A stretch of 64,000 nucleotides of DNA from the NCBI GenBank assembly GCA_030613055.1, contig JAUWMR010000001.1, forward strand, positions 1-64,000. Reading direction: 5' to 3'. The notes under the pieces were generated by a model. The model saw only the letters and a list, made by a program, of their open reading frames with translations. It did no database searches and was not told the origin of the DNA. Source of the stretch: Desulfobacteraceae bacterium. GTDB taxonomy: Bacteria > Desulfobacterota > DSM-4660 > Desulfatiglandales > Desulfatiglandaceae. Position 1 is the first letter of the stretch; every line of letters begins with the position of its first letter. Below are positions 42,541-52,251 of this stretch, piece by piece. Both the position numbers and the translations under genes were made by a program.

Positions 42541-43160
42541 GTGAGGAGAGGTGAGGGCTAAGGACTGAGGACTGAGGGCTGAGGGCTGAGCTCGCCTGCC
42601 GTACTGCGGGCAGGGACAGTGGGCAGGGGCTGAGGTTGAAATATCAATAAGTAACGTAAGATGAAAATATGAATAAAATTAAGCGGTTTGAAGATTTAAT
42701 AGCATGGCAAAAAGCCCGAGAACTTACAAAACAAATCTATTTTTGTACAAACAGCGGACCTTTTTCAAAAGATTTTGGATTACGTGAACAAATCCGCCGA
42801 GCATCTGTTTCGATCATGTCTAATTTGGCGGAAGGATTTGAACGTGGTGGGAGACCCGAATTCCATCATTTTACTGTAATCGCAAAAGGCTCCTGTGCGG
42901 AAATCCGGTCACAACTATATGTCGCACGTGATGTAGGATATATAAATAGCGATCAGTTTAATCAGTTATATAGCCTTGCAATTGAGGTCTCCCACATCCT
43001 TGGAGGTCTTAGATCAGCCCTTCAAAAACAAAGAGATAAAAACAAATGAAATCTAATAATAAGCATAACACTCAGTCCTTAACCCTTAGTCCTGACAACT
43101 CATCTTTGTCCTCAGTCCTCAGTCCCCAGCACTCTCACAAGCCAACATGTTGGCTTGTGA
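42541..43160. mobile_element. Cassette: four-helix-bundle gene between inverted heptamer arrays
   Basis: Left array 42553-42587: five heptamers GAGGGCT/GAGGACT. A hairpin CCTGCC/GGCAGG follows at 42595-42613. Then the four-helix-bundle gene (42669-43049). Right array: inverse heptamers CAGTCCT/TAGTCCT at 43073-43093 and 43106-43133. A perfect 26-base palindrome at 43135-43160 closes it. The right array lies inside the first codons of the epimerase gene. Confidence 0.75.
42669..43049 (+). CDS. Four-helix-bundle protein (23S rRNA intervening sequence/S23 type)
   Basis: A full-length 126-residue member. Landmarks: [20 protein letters not shown] (helix 1), [25 protein letters not shown] (helix 2, the family signature), [25 protein letters not shown] (helix 3) and the fourth helix to about 118. 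Family members are encoded inside 23S rRNA intervening sequences or alone, and are related to Avd of diversity-generating retroelements; they form pentamers that bind nucleic acid in that system. Function here unknown. Its TGA overlaps the epimerase ATG (ATGA). Inverted heptamer arrays lie on both sides. Confidence 0.9.
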   Translation: MNKIKRFEDLIAWQKARELTKQIYFCTNSGPFSKDFGLREQIRRASVSIMSNLAEGFERGGRPEFHHFTVIAKGSCAEIRSQLYVARDVGYINSDQFNQLYSLAIEVSHILGGLRSALQKQRDKNK

Positions 43161-44188
43161 CCGGTGGTTGTGGCTTTATCGGAACGAATCTTATTGCTCG
43201 CCTCCTGAAAAACGATCCGGGCACAAATATCAGGGTGCTTGACAACCTTTCAGTCGGGACCCGCGAAGACCTGGCTACCGTCTGCGGCTTTACCGAGAGT
43301 GACATCTCTTCACTCAGCCCTGAGTCCTCAGTCCATAGTCCTCAGTCCTTAGTCCTCAGTACTAGTGAAGACGCTTCATCAGTCCAGTTGTTTGTTGGAG
43401 ATATCCGAGATAAAGAAACCTGCCTGAAATGCTGCAAAAACACGGATGTTGTCGTTCACCTTGCCGCCAGCACCGGTGTTCCTGCATCCATTGAAAACCC
43501 CGAGTATGACATGACTGCAAATGTAATCGGGACATTTAACATGCTTGATGCCGCAAGAAGGCATCGCGTCAAGCGTTTTATCTTTGCATCTTCAGGTGCG
43601 CCCATTGGCGAGTGTGATCCGCCGATACACGAGGAGATTGCGCCCCATCCTGTATCGCCGTATGGGGCAAGTAAATTGGCCGGGGAGGCATATTGTTCGG
43701 CCTTCTTCCTCACCTTCGGTCTGGAGACAATTGCGCTTCGCTTTAGCAATGTCTATGGGCCCGGATCCGGCAGGAAAAATAGTGTTGTGGCCAGGTTCAT
43801 CCGGCGGGCTATGGTCAGCGAAAAGCTTGAAATCTACGGTGACGGCAAGCAAACGCGCGACTTTATCTTTATTGACGATCTGATTCATGCAATCTGTCTC
43901 GCAGCAACAGTAGGCGGGATTGGTGGGCAAATATTTCAGATTGCCACAAATACAGAGACAACGGTGCGCGGCCTGGTAGATAAACTCCTTCCAATTTTGG
44001 CCGATTCATGCTATGAGGGAATTGAAGTGCTCCATAAAAACCCGCGCAGGGGAGACGTTTTCCGCAACTTTTCGGATATATCCAAGGCCAGGGAAGTGCT
44101 CGGATGGAAACCTGAGTGCAGGCTTGAGGACGGCCTGAACAGCACCGTGAGATGGTTTATTACACACAGTAAAGGAAAATCCGCTTAA
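43046..44188 (+). CDS. NAD-dependent sugar epimerase with heptamer-derived insertions
   Basis: A 380-residue extended SDR. The Rossmann motif TGGCGFIG is at 39-46, normally within the first 15 residues; the 34 residues before it are read from heptamer array and are Ser/Leu-rich. A second array-encoded insertion (about residues 88-112, [16 protein letters not shown]) lies in the loop before [10 protein letters not shown]. The rest is normal: catalytic YGASK with Tyr206 and Lys210, then [17 protein letters not shown] and [17 protein letters not shown]-glucose 4-epimerase-like. Both insertions keep frame, so the enzyme may still fold. Confidence 0.87.
   Translation: MKSNNKHNTQSLTLSPDNSSLSSVLSPQHSHKPTCWLVTGGCGFIGTNLIARLLKNDPGTNIRVLDNLSVGTREDLATVCGFTESDISSLSPESSVHSPQSLVLSTSEDASSVQLFVGDIRDKETCLKCCKNTDVVVHLAASTGVPASIENPEYDMTANVIGTFNMLDAARRHRVKRFIFASSGAPIGECDPPIHEEIAPHPVSPYGASKLAGEAYCSAFFLTFGLETIALRFSNVYGPGSGRKNSVVARFIRRAMVSEKLEIYGDGKQTRDFIFIDDLIHAICLAATVGGIGGQIFQIATNTETTVRGLVDKLLPILADSCYEGIEVLHKNPRRGDVFRNFSDISKAREVLGWKPECRLEDGLNSTVRWFITHSKGKSA
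43307..43371 (+). repeat. Seven tandem heptamers in a coding sequence, bracketed by an 8-bp inverted repeat
   Basis: Bases 43315-43363 (49) are exactly seven heptamers of consensus YAGTCCT. TCTTCACT (43307-43314) and AGTGAAGA (43364-43371) flank them as a perfect inverted repeat. Codons in the epimerase gene run straight through. Confidence 0.85.
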
Positions 44189-44242
44189 AATTGCGTTTTT
44201 TTGAAGTATTAGTATTGAGATAGCCGCAAAAAGGCACAAAAT

Positions 44243-44385
44243 ACGCAAAAAGTCGAATTTGACCTTATCTGTCATTCCCGCGGAGGCGGGAATCCAGTGA
44301 TTTCAGACAATTACGGACTCCCACTGTAGTTTATCCCGCACTTGATGCGGGGCGGGAGTGATGGCCTTGGAGACTTTTTACAAGT
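44243..44385. mobile_element. MITE-like element, CTCGTAAAAAGT ends (copy D)
   Basis: Left end around 44243-44254 (TACGCAAAAAGTC) and right end GACTTTTTACAAGT at 44372-44385, with GC hairpin sequence between (CCCGCGGAGGCGGG). It ends shortly before the start of the DUF2304-glycosyltransferase gene and would carry any promoter for it. Confidence 0.7.
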
Positions 44386-44422
44386 TCATCAGTATTTTAC
44401 AGTTACCGGTAAAGGAAAACAG

Positions 44423-45466
44423 ATGTCAAGTCTTAGACTATTTGGAATTATTGTCGGCGTTATTGGACTGTTAGCCACATTTCTTGTCTATCGGGGTCCA
44501 AAATGGAAAAGGGTCAATTTTACAGTATTTTCTATAATCAATATTTGCCTGATTGCTATTAGCGCAAATCCGAATTTTATTAACTTTACGCGTGATATAT
44601 TATCACTTCAGCAGTACCAGTATGGGAGACTCCTGGCTCTTCTTATTATCTCAAGTCTATTCTTGCTCTTCTATTCATTCAATACCAAGTCAAAGCTGGA
44701 GAGTCTCAGAATACAGATGGATAAATTGGTTAGGAACCTGGGAGTCACCTATTTTGAGGAAAGAGTAAAATTAAAAGATAACATTAAACCGATCATGGTG
44801 CTTTTGCCTGCTTACAACGAAGCGGAAAACCTCAAAGAGCTTCTTACCCGTCTTCCCGGCCAGATATGCGGCATAGAGACAGGTGTCCTCGTAGTTGATG
44901 ATGGCAGCGACGATGAGACATTCCTTGTTTCTTCTAATGCTGGTGTTTCTGTAGTAAAAAATCCCATAAACAGAGGCGGGGGCGCGGCATTGCGTTTGGG
45001 ATACGATTTACTGCAAAAAGGTGGCTGCCAGATTTGCGTCACTATGGACGCAGATGGACAGCATCAACCTGAGGAAATAGAGAAACTGGTTTACCCCATC
45101 AAAAATGATGTATATGAGTTTGTTATAGGCTCTCGCATTCTTGGTCAGAGTGAGAAGGGTAGTCTGTTCAGGCTCACAGGGGTATATTTGTTTGGTTGGA
45201 TAATCAGCCTTTTGTTGGGGAAAAAGATCACTGATCCATCAAGTGGATTCAGGGCATTCAAGATGGAGACCATTGGCCCAGTTTCTTTATATGAAGATCA
45301 ATATCACACGAGCGAACTTATTATAAAGGCCGCCAAAAATGGTAAGCGTATCGGGGAAGTTCCTATTACAATCTTAAAAAGAAGGCATGGAAAGAGTAAG
45401 AAGGGTAGTGATTGGAAGTATGGATTGAATTTCGCCAAGGCAATTGTAAAGGCATGGTGGAAGTGA
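44423..45466 (+). CDS. DUF2304-glycosyltransferase family 2 fusion
   Basis: About 347 residues. The first 110 residues contain three membrane helices in the DUF2304 pattern (RLFGIIVGVIGLLATFLVYRG, the IINICLIAIS segment, LLALLIISSLFLLFYSF) followed by a coiled region. Then comes a polyprenol-phosphate mannosyl/glucosyltransferase-like GT-A domain: VLLPAYNEAENL, VLVVDDGSDDET, MDADGQHQPEEI (DxD), GSRILGQSEKGS and RRHGKSKKGSDW. The two are usually separate neighbouring genes. It likely makes a lipid-linked sugar. The ATG at 44423 follows AAAGGAAAAC; a longer frame from 44342 lies in a repeat. Confidence 0.85.
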   Translation: MSSLRLFGIIVGVIGLLATFLVYRGPKWKRVNFTVFSIINICLIAISANPNFINFTRDILSLQQYQYGRLLALLIISSLFLLFYSFNTKSKLESLRIQMDKLVRNLGVTYFEERVKLKDNIKPIMVLLPAYNEAENLKELLTRLPGQICGIETGVLVVDDGSDDETFLVSSNAGVSVVKNPINRGGGAALRLGYDLLQKGGCQICVTMDADGQHQPEEIEKLVYPIKNDVYEFVIGSRILGQSEKGSLFRLTGVYLFGWIISLLLGKKITDPSSGFRAFKMETIGPVSLYEDQYHTSELIIKAAKNGKRIGEVPITILKRRHGKSKKGSDWKYGLNFAKAIVKAWWK

Positions 45467-45517
45467 TTCATTCGATAATTTAGGCACCGATAGATCACAA
45501 AGAGGAATATATAGATT

Positions 45518-45697
45518 ATGCTTGATAAGCTTTTAAATTTAACGATCATTGGTCCCTTTATAGTCAAAGTATCGAAAAGCAGCTCATTAGCTATCAAAAA
45601 TATACCGGCTATTATGTTATTGGGCATATTTCCCGAACAAAGTAAAAATTCAAATCATTACCTGTTTTTTTATTATGTTCGCTCACTAAACCTTTAA
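45518..45697 (+). CDS. Small hypothetical protein (59 aa)
   Basis: An ATG at 45518 preceded by AGAGGAA opens a 59-codon frame (LDKLLNLTIIGPFIVKVSKS), moderately hydrophobic at both ends. It is not recognised. The gap 45467-45787 between the glycosyltransferase and C-methyltransferase genes contains nothing else. Confidence 0.3.
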   Translation: MLDKLLNLTIIGPFIVKVSKSSSLAIKNIPAIMLLGIFPEQSKNSNHYLFFYYVRSLNL

Positions 45698-45787
45698 AAT
45701 AACAGCCAATTTAAAAAATATTGTTGTGGAAAAATTTTTTTCCTTAACAATATTTGCCAAAAGTTTGAATACTTCAAAGGAAAAAAT

Positions 45788-47014
45788 ATGGATATGCCAA
45801 AATGTCGTATTTGTGAAACAACTTACGAGGCTTTCATGTCTTTCGGCAACATGCCGATAGCGAATGGTTTTTTGAAATCTGAGGATTTTGGAAATGAATA
45901 CGTCTATGAACTAAAGGTGGGGTTCTGCCCAAGATGTGCGATGGTTCAGATTTTGGAGCAGCCGGAGAGAGAACGTATGTTTCATGAGAACTACGCCTAC
46001 TTTTCATCTATCTCAACCAGGATGGCCGCTCATTTTCAGAATTTCGCAAATATGATAATGCGACAGTATCTTGGCGAAGCGAACCCCTTTGTCGTTGAAA
46101 TCGGAAGTAATGACGGCATTATGCTAAGACATTTTGCAGATGCTGGGATCAGGCATTTGGGCGTGGATCCATCAGCAAACGTGGCTCAAGCCGCGAGAGA
46201 AAAAGGGATAGAGACGCTCTGCGGGTTTTTCGATGAGAAATTAGCGGAAGATATTAAGGCGGAATATGGTCGGGCTGATGTCATACTCGCAGCGAATGTA
46301 ATGTGCCATATTCCTTACCTGCATTCGGTAGCGGCTGGGGTGGCTACCCTCCTTAACACGAAGGGTGTTCTTGTCTTTGAAGACCCATATCTTGGAGATA
46401 TTATTGAAAAGACATCCTATGATCAGATCTATGATGAACATGCCTTCTATTTTTCGCTTGCATCCATCGAATATCTCTTCAGCGAGCATGGGATGGAAGT
46501 AGTTGATATCATGCCTCAAAATGTGCATGGCGGGTCCATGCGCTATGTGATTGCGAGGAAGGGAGTCCGACCAGTGTCTCCTGCGGTAGCAGCACAAAAC
46601 TCCAAAGAGAAGGCGTTGGGTCTAAAAAGCAGGGCCACGTTTGATCTTTTTCGCAAGAATGTGGAACATTCTCGGACAGAGCTTGTAAATATTTTGGAAT
46701 CACTTAGACAGCAAGGCAAGCGCGTCGTGGGATATGGTGCGACTTCAAAGAGTACCACCGTTACTAATTACTGCGGCATAACACAGGCCCTGGTGGAATT
46801 CATTAGTGATACGACTCCGACCAAACAGGGCAAATACAGCCCTGGTGTGCATATCCCGGTCAGAGACTATCGCAAATTTTATGAAAACCATCCAGATGTT
46901 GCCTTACTCTTTGCCTGGAATCATGCGGAAGAAATCATGGCAAAAGAAGAAAAATTCAGGCAAAGCGGCGGAAAATGGCTCACATATGTTCCAAGGGTTG
47001 AGGTGATTGATTGA
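45788..47014 (+). CDS. Sugar C-methyltransferase with N-terminal zinc domain
   Basis: A 408-residue protein of the TylC3/NovU-like C-methyltransferase type. An N-terminal zinc site uses C6, C9 (CRIC) and C47, C50 (CPRC); the SAM-binding motif [13 protein letters not shown] is at 101-113; the C-terminal Methyltransf_14 domain contains [18 protein letters not shown] and a PGVHIPV motif. These enzymes methylate a carbon of 4-keto-6-deoxy dTDP- or GDP-sugars, giving branched sugars. The stop overlaps the aminotransferase start by four bases. Confidence 0.87.
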   Translation: MDMPKCRICETTYEAFMSFGNMPIANGFLKSEDFGNEYVYELKVGFCPRCAMVQILEQPERERMFHENYAYFSSISTRMAAHFQNFANMIMRQYLGEANPFVVEIGSNDGIMLRHFADAGIRHLGVDPSANVAQAAREKGIETLCGFFDEKLAEDIKAEYGRADVILAANVMCHIPYLHSVAAGVATLLNTKGVLVFEDPYLGDIIEKTSYDQIYDEHAFYFSLASIEYLFSEHGMEVVDIMPQNVHGGSMRYVIARKGVRPVSPAVAAQNSKEKALGLKSRATFDLFRKNVEHSRTELVNILESLRQQGKRVVGYGATSKSTTVTNYCGITQALVEFISDTTPTKQGKYSPGVHIPVRDYRKFYENHPDVALLFAWNHAEEIMAKEEKFRQSGGKWLTYVPRVEVID

Positions 47015-48102
47015 TACCGGTTGCTAATCCAAAGGCCCAATATTTAGCGCACAAGGAAGAAATCGATGAGGCAATCGAGCGGGTTCTTCAAAGCGGATGG
47101 TACATACTTGGCCAGGAGGTAAAATCGTTTGAGCTGGAATTTGCTGCTTACATTGGTGTTAAGCACTGCATTGGAGTCGGCAGTGGTACAGAGGCATTGC
47201 ACCTGGCTTTAAGAGCATGCGGTGTCGGTTCAGGGGATGAAGTAATTTCGGTTTCGCACACCGCTGTGGCCACAGTGACGGCGATTGAACTTGCAGGAGC
47301 AGATCCTGTCTTCGTGGATATTGACCGGGATACCTATACCATGGCTCCTGAGGGCCTGAAGCGGGCTATAACTCCCCGAACCAAGGCTATCATCCCGGTA
47401 CACATTTACGGACACCCCGCTGCCATGGATGAAATTTTAGCCATTGCCCGAGAACAAAGCATCTTTGTTATTGAGGACTGCGCCCAGGCCCATGGCGCTT
47501 TGTACAAAGGAAAGAAGGTCGGTTCCTTTGGGGATATGGCATGTTTCAGTTTCTATCCAACCAAAAACCTTGGTGCGCTTGGTGATGGAGGGGCGGTGGT
47601 CACAGATAATAAGGACCTGGGTGAAAAAGCCGTTCTTTTAAGAGAATATGGCTGGGCCAAGCGTTATATTAGCCATTTTTCAGGGTTGAATACACGCCTT
47701 GATGAGATCCAGGCAGCAATTCTACGCGTAAAATTGACATATCTTGATCGGGATAACATGGCACGTTCAAATCTGGCTCTACTATACTATAAAGGCCTCG
47801 CTGATTTAGATCTCGTCCTTCCAAAGGTGCGCGAGGGTTGTACTCATGTGTTTCATCTGTTCGTAGTCCGCAGCACAAATCGCGATGATCTGTTGACAAA
47901 GCTTCGCGCACAAGGGGTCGGAGTGTCTGTTCATTACCCTTTGCCGGTACACCTGCAGCCCGCATATAAAAAGTTTGCCCGCGATCTGCCTAATACTGAA
48001 CTTGTGGCCCGGGAGATCTTATCCCTTCCAATGTATCCTGAGCTTTCTGATACCCAGGTAATTAGAGTTATAAATATGGTCGAGGAGTTGTTTCATGGGT
48101 GA
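47011..48102 (+). CDS. DegT/DnrJ/EryC1/StrS aminotransferase
   Basis: A 363-residue PLP enzyme making amino sugars from keto-sugars. [12 protein letters not shown] near 56-67, [10 protein letters not shown]-type [10 protein letters not shown] (155-164, PLP aspartate 156) and Lys185 in [14 protein letters not shown]. Most such enzymes act at C3 or C4 of dTDP- or UDP-4-keto-6-deoxyhexose. Start is TTG, sharing TTGA with the preceding stop; the next gene overlaps its end by eight bases. The upstream C-methyltransferase and downstream 3,5-epimerase-like gene support a joint route to an unusual sugar. Confidence 0.92.
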   Translation: MIPVANPKAQYLAHKEEIDEAIERVLQSGWYILGQEVKSFELEFAAYIGVKHCIGVGSGTEALHLALRACGVGSGDEVISVSHTAVATVTAIELAGADPVFVDIDRDTYTMAPEGLKRAITPRTKAIIPVHIYGHPAAMDEILAIAREQSIFVIEDCAQAHGALYKGKKVGSFGDMACFSFYPTKNLGALGDGGAVVTDNKDLGEKAVLLREYGWAKRYISHFSGLNTRLDEIQAAILRVKLTYLDRDNMARSNLALLYYKGLADLDLVLPKVREGCTHVFHLFVVRSTNRDDLLTKLRAQGVGVSVHYPLPVHLQPAYKKFARDLPNTELVAREILSLPMYPELSDTQVIRVINMVEELFHG

Positions 48103-48871
48103 CCATATTTGGGAAGGTGTTTATAGCTCTTTTAATGAAATTCCCAAGGCAGGTTCCGGATTTACTGGAACTGCATGGATTAAAAATTCGTTAAAAAAGA
48201 TATCAAAATTGCGGTACATTGCTCAGGAGAAAAAATCGATTCCTTCAATGCCTGAATACCATGAAAGCCTGCTTCCGGTCGTAGCATGTATGGTTCACAA
48301 TGATCGGGGACGGGTAAAAATTCTGGATTTCGGTGGTGGTATCGGGTTTATATATTTTCATGTTTTTCAAGCCCTGGCGGGCAAAAAAAGCCTTGAATAT
48401 CACGTCGTAGAGCTGAAGGCTGTGTGTGATGCAGGCCGGGAATTTTTTGATGGAGATCCAGGCATTTTTTTTCATGATGATCTCCCACAAGACATCCGAT
48501 TTTTTGACATTGTCCATCTGGGTTCCTCATTGCACTATATTGAAAAATGGAAAAGAACAATTTCCAGCCTCAGTCGTTACCAACCTAAGTACTTTCTGTT
48601 CACAGATCTTGCGGCAGGGGATATCCCCACTTACGCAACAAGGCAAAACTACTATGGTTCGATGATTCCCATGTGGTTTTTCAACGTGGCGGAAATAATT
48701 GATTTCATGGATGAACTAAGATTCAAGCTGATTTTCAAAAGCACTTTCATTCCTAAGATCTTAGGCAGGGAGCAATCTTATCCCCAAGACAACTTTGAAA
48801 AAAAGTACCGGTTGGGAAAGCCCTGTATACTACTTTTCGCAAAGAGGAAAAAAACATGCTCCAGGGCATAA
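48095..48871 (+). CDS. TIGR04325-type methyltransferase
   Basis: A 258-residue protein starting [17 protein letters not shown], the hallmark N-terminus of the TIGR04325 methyltransferase group. SAM-binding motif [15 protein letters not shown] lies at 75-88, followed by [17 protein letters not shown] near 130-150. The family occurs in polysaccharide loci; acceptor unknown, probably a sugar hydroxyl. It overlaps both the gene before (8 bases) and the gene after (16 bases). Confidence 0.8.
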   Translation: MGDHIWEGVYSSFNEIPKAGSGFTGTAWIKNSLKKISKLRYIAQEKKSIPSMPEYHESLLPVVACMVHNDRGRVKILDFGGGIGFIYFHVFQALAGKKSLEYHVVELKAVCDAGREFFDGDPGIFFHDDLPQDIRFFDIVHLGSSLHYIEKWKRTISSLSRYQPKYFLFTDLAAGDIPTYATRQNYYGSMIPMWFFNVAEIIDFMDELRFKLIFKSTFIPKILGREQSYPQDNFEKKYRLGKPCILLFAKRKKTCSRA

Positions 48872-49314
48872 TTTTTAAGGAGCTCAAAACATTTCCTGAT
48901 GATCGAGGTTTTTTTCGGGAAATAATACGCTGCACGGACGATTTTTTTAAAGAAGGCTTCGGCCAGTTAAGCCACTCTCTCATGTTCGATAACGTGATAA
49001 AGGCATGGCATTATCATGAAATTCAGACGGACTGGTGGTATGTAGCCTCGGGAGTGATACGAGTTGGACTCTGTGATATGCGCGAAGATGGCCCTACTCA
49101 TAAAGAAACCATGGATTTTCTGATGGGGGACTTACAGGCTGCCAGGGTAATTAAGATTCCTCCCGGAGTCGCTCATGGTTGCAAAACTGTGCAGGGGCCA
49201 GTTCATCTCTTTTACATAACCTCTCATGTCTATGATCCCACCGATGAGTATCGAATTCCGCATGATGACCCGGGGATAGATTTTGATTGGTTGAAAGGGC
49301 CGACTATAAAGTAG
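48856..49314 (+). CDS. RmlC-like cupin (dTDP-sugar isomerase/epimerase family)
   Basis: A 152-residue cupin related to dTDP-4-dehydrorhamnose 3,5-epimerase. FPDDRGFFREIIRCTDDFF, the central KAWHYHEIQTDWWYVASG (in place of RGLHYQ) and IPPGVAHGCKTVQGP are visible. It is shorter than RmlC (about 180-200) and its active-site stretch differs, closer to FdtA/WbtG-like isomerases. Probable role: epimerising or isomerising a 4-keto sugar made for the neighbouring aminotransferase and methyltransferases. Confidence 0.8.
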   Translation: MLQGIIFKELKTFPDDRGFFREIIRCTDDFFKEGFGQLSHSLMFDNVIKAWHYHEIQTDWWYVASGVIRVGLCDMREDGPTHKETMDFLMGDLQAARVIKIPPGVAHGCKTVQGPVHLFYITSHVYDPTDEYRIPHDDPGIDFDWLKGPTIK

Positions 49315-49334
49315 CCATCTATAGGTAAAACGCA

Positions 49335-50342
49335 ATGATAAGCAGATCGCCGAGTCCTCATCAATATTTTGAAAAGAAGAAGATACTTGTCACTGGAAGC
49401 AGCGGGTATATTGCCAGCGCCATTGTTGGTGCTCTTTCTGGAATTCAATGCACGATATATAGGATGAGTAGAACTGTTGGTAGGCATACTATTCTTTCAT
49501 CAACAGCTCGGATAAAGGATTTGGAGGCAGATCTTTCGTCCGAAGACGATTGGAAATACTGGCTTAAGGACATTGATATCGTTTTTCATCTGGCTGCTCA
49601 GACGAGCTCGTACAAAGCGGACAGGGATCCCTTGGGTGATTTCAGATCTAATGTGTTTCCCATGCTACGTATGCTTATGGCCTGTGAAAACAACGGCTAC
49701 AAACCAATCGTCATATTTTCGGGAACAGTTACTCAAATCGGGCTTTCTAATCGTTTGCCAGTAAATGAAAAACATTACGAAGCGCCTATCACGATCTATG
49801 ATATTCACAAGTTAATGGCCGAAAAATACCTTTGCTATTATGCAAGCCGCGGGATTGTCAGGGGATGCGTTTTACGGTTATCCAATGTGTATGGACCTGG
49901 CCCTGAATCCGGCAGCAAAGACCGTGGCATACTTAATTTAATGGTCAAAAAGGCTTTGTCCGGTAAGCCTCTGTCTGTATTTGGCACCGGCGAGCAGGTA
50001 CGTGATTACATCTACATCGATGACGTGGTACAAGCGTTCATATTAGCTGCTACACATATTGATAAGGCGAATGCAAATTATTTTATCATAGGTTCTGGTA
50101 CTGGCCATACAATTGGCGATGCAATTCGCCTCGTTGCAGAAACAGCTTTTGAGAAAACGGCTCATCGAGTCGAAATAAAGCAAGTTGAACCACCACCAGA
50201 TATTTCTTTAATCGAGGAAAGGAATTTTGTTGCAGATATAAAACAATTTTTTGACTGCACCGGCTGGAAACCTCAGTATTCGCTTTATGAAGGTATTAGA
50301 CGGACAATAGATCATTATTTGACAAACTGTAAGGAGAAATGA
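49335..50342 (+). CDS. NAD-dependent epimerase/dehydratase 1
   Basis: A 335-residue extended SDR. LVTGSSGYIASAIVGAL near 18-34, FHLAAQTSSY near 84, catalytic Tyr155 and Lys159 in IYDIHKLMAEKY, RLSNVYGPGPESGSKDRG and the GEQVRDYIYIDDVV region. The substrate may be an NDP-4-keto sugar or NDP-hexose. It starts 20 bases after the cupin gene and ends directly before the next methyltransferase gene. Confidence 0.88.
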   Translation: MISRSPSPHQYFEKKKILVTGSSGYIASAIVGALSGIQCTIYRMSRTVGRHTILSSTARIKDLEADLSSEDDWKYWLKDIDIVFHLAAQTSSYKADRDPLGDFRSNVFPMLRMLMACENNGYKPIVIFSGTVTQIGLSNRLPVNEKHYEAPITIYDIHKLMAEKYLCYYASRGIVRGCVLRLSNVYGPGPESGSKDRGILNLMVKKALSGKPLSVFGTGEQVRDYIYIDDVVQAFILAATHIDKANANYFIIGSGTGHTIGDAIRLVAETAFEKTAHRVEIKQVEPPPDISLIEERNFVADIKQFFDCTGWKPQYSLYEGIRRTIDHYLTNCKEK

Positions 50343-51245
50343 GTGAAGCAATCTAATCCGCAGGAAAGCAGGCTGTGGGCGTATATCAACCGCACACACA
50401 TAACAGAAAAAAACATCAAGGAACTGGAACACTTCAAATCGAATATGATAAATCACAAATTGTCGATTTGGAATCCAAAAACAAACGGTATTCGTTTTTT
50501 AAAGGAATTGATTTTCTTTATTTGTTCTAATCTGGCCCCCAGTGAATGGGAAAAATTGAGAAAGATTCCAAACAGGGAAGTAGGTACGCCTTATTCAATA
50601 CAATATAACGACGAAACTGTATGTCTGGACTACCTGCAAGCGGTATTCGAGATATGTTTTATCGAAAAATATTTTAATTTCAGGAATTCTACAGTAATCG
50701 AAATTGGAGCAGGCTACGGGCGAACCTGCCACGCGATCCTAACTAATTACGACGTTAAAGCATATTTTATTGTTGATCTCAAAAACTCACTTAAACTTTC
50801 AATGAGTTATCTCAAAGCTGTTCTGGACGAGGAACAATATGACAAAATTGCTTTTGTTAGCACCAATCAGTTCAACGATATTAAGAAACAAAATTATGAT
50901 CTCTGTGTTAACATTGATTCATTTGCTGAAATGGATGAAGAAACGGTCTACTTGTATCTGAACTTCATAGACCGCCAGTGCACGGACTTTTATGTAAAAA
51001 ATCCGGTTGGGAAGTATTTTGATAAGGACCTGGATTCCCAGAGCGAAGGAAATAGTGTGGTTGAAATGGCATTGGAAACAGGTATATTGAGAGATATTAT
51101 CAATATTTATAATAATAGCCAAGTCGAGCAGCAATCAGAAAAATATGTCAAGAGCTATTGCCCTTCTCGAAATTGGTATTGCGTTAGCAACGGATGGGCT
51201 AAACCGTGGAGCTTTTACTGGCAGGCATTTTATAAAAAGAGGTAG
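50343..51245 (+). CDS. Putative sugar O-methyltransferase
   Basis: A 300-residue protein with a SAM-binding motif TVIEIGAGYGRTCHAIL (117-133) after an N-terminal helical part containing VCLDYLQAVFEICFIEKYF. This layout matches the putative sugar O-methyltransferase family found in LPS and S-layer glycan loci. Start is GTG immediately after the preceding TGA, so translation is probably coupled. Acceptor unknown. Confidence 0.75.
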   Translation: MKQSNPQESRLWAYINRTHITEKNIKELEHFKSNMINHKLSIWNPKTNGIRFLKELIFFICSNLAPSEWEKLRKIPNREVGTPYSIQYNDETVCLDYLQAVFEICFIEKYFNFRNSTVIEIGAGYGRTCHAILTNYDVKAYFIVDLKNSLKLSMSYLKAVLDEEQYDKIAFVSTNQFNDIKKQNYDLCVNIDSFAEMDEETVYLYLNFIDRQCTDFYVKNPVGKYFDKDLDSQSEGNSVVEMALETGILRDIINIYNNSQVEQQSEKYVKSYCPSRNWYCVSNGWAKPWSFYWQAFYKKR

Positions 51246-51250
51246 GGATC

Positions 51251-52246
51251 ATGCTTAAAGGATTATCGTCTCTCAAGAAAAAAAATGTTTTGATAACAGG
51301 TGGGATGGGTTTCATAGGCAGTAATATCGCTCACAAATGTCTTGAGTTAGGCGCCGATGTGACAATTTATGACTGCCTTGACCCCAAATCTGGTGGAAAT
51401 ATGCAAAATGTAGAGGGTATTAAGGATTCTGTTAAAATTACCATTAATGACATCCGTAACTTCGAACCAATATGCGAAAGCATATTGAAGCAGGATATCC
51501 TTTTTCACTGCGCCGCTTACACCTCCCATCCGAACTCCATGAAGGACCCCTTAGTTGATATTGACGTTAATTGTAAAGGAACAGTAAATGTTCTTGAGGC
51601 GGCTCGGCGTTTTAATCCGGATATCAAGATCGTACATATAGGGACGAGTACCCAAATCGGTAAAATGTATAGCCAGATAATCGACGAGTTGCATCCGGAA
51701 TTCCCGGTAGATATCTATTCCGCCAACAAATCGGTCTCTGAAAAATATGTTCTCGTTTACGGCAATGCGTATAAAATGAGAACAACAGTTGTTCGGCTGG
51801 CCAACACATATGGCCCTCGGTCAAATTTGAAATCACCCGACTTTGGCTTTATGAATTACTTCATTGGGCTTGCTCTTCAAAAAAAACAATTGACTGTTTT
51901 CGGCGATGGGGCACAATTGCGAAATGTAACCTTTGTTGAGGATGCTGTTTATGCGCTCCTTCTTGCTTCTATTTCCGAAAAAAGCAACGGGGAGGTCTAT
52001 TTTGCAGTATCTGATGAACACCTAAACGTAGCGCAAATTGCCGAGGCCATTACGAAAAATATTGGCGGTGAGGTTCAATACGTTGAATGGCCGAGCGACA
52101 GGGAAATAATTGAAATCGGTGATTCTGTCATAAGCGATGTTAAGATCAAGAGTGATCTAAGCTGGGTTCCTCGGCATGATATCAATTCGGGGCTGAAAAA
52201 GACAAAGGAATATTTTGACGATTGCCTGAAAAAATACCTGGGGTAA
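51251..52246 (+). CDS. NAD-dependent epimerase/dehydratase 2
   Basis: A 331-residue extended SDR with LITGGMGFIGSNIA (14-27), FHCAAYTSHPNSMKDP, catalytic Tyr156 and Lys160 in IYSANKSVSEKY, RLANTYGPRSNLKSPDFG and FGDGAQLRNVTFVEDAV. The motif pattern is like that of UDP-glucuronate or GDP-sugar epimerases. It lies between an O-methyltransferase and a third epimerase. Confidence 0.87.
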   Translation: MLKGLSSLKKKNVLITGGMGFIGSNIAHKCLELGADVTIYDCLDPKSGGNMQNVEGIKDSVKITINDIRNFEPICESILKQDILFHCAAYTSHPNSMKDPLVDIDVNCKGTVNVLEAARRFNPDIKIVHIGTSTQIGKMYSQIIDELHPEFPVDIYSANKSVSEKYVLVYGNAYKMRTTVVRLANTYGPRSNLKSPDFGFMNYFIGLALQKKQLTVFGDGAQLRNVTFVEDAVYALLLASISEKSNGEVYFAVSDEHLNVAQIAEAITKNIGGEVQYVEWPSDREIIEIGDSVISDVKIKSDLSWVPRHDINSGLKKTKEYFDDCLKKYLG

Positions 52247-52251
52247 TAGCA

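Noticed and set aside
42541-43160. Diversity-generating retroelement, because of the Avd-like four-helix protein
   Set aside because: No reverse transcriptase, no template/variable repeat pair and no adenine-biased differences were seen.
43315-43363. CRISPR array
   Set aside because: Units are 7 bases with no spacers between; no cas genes.
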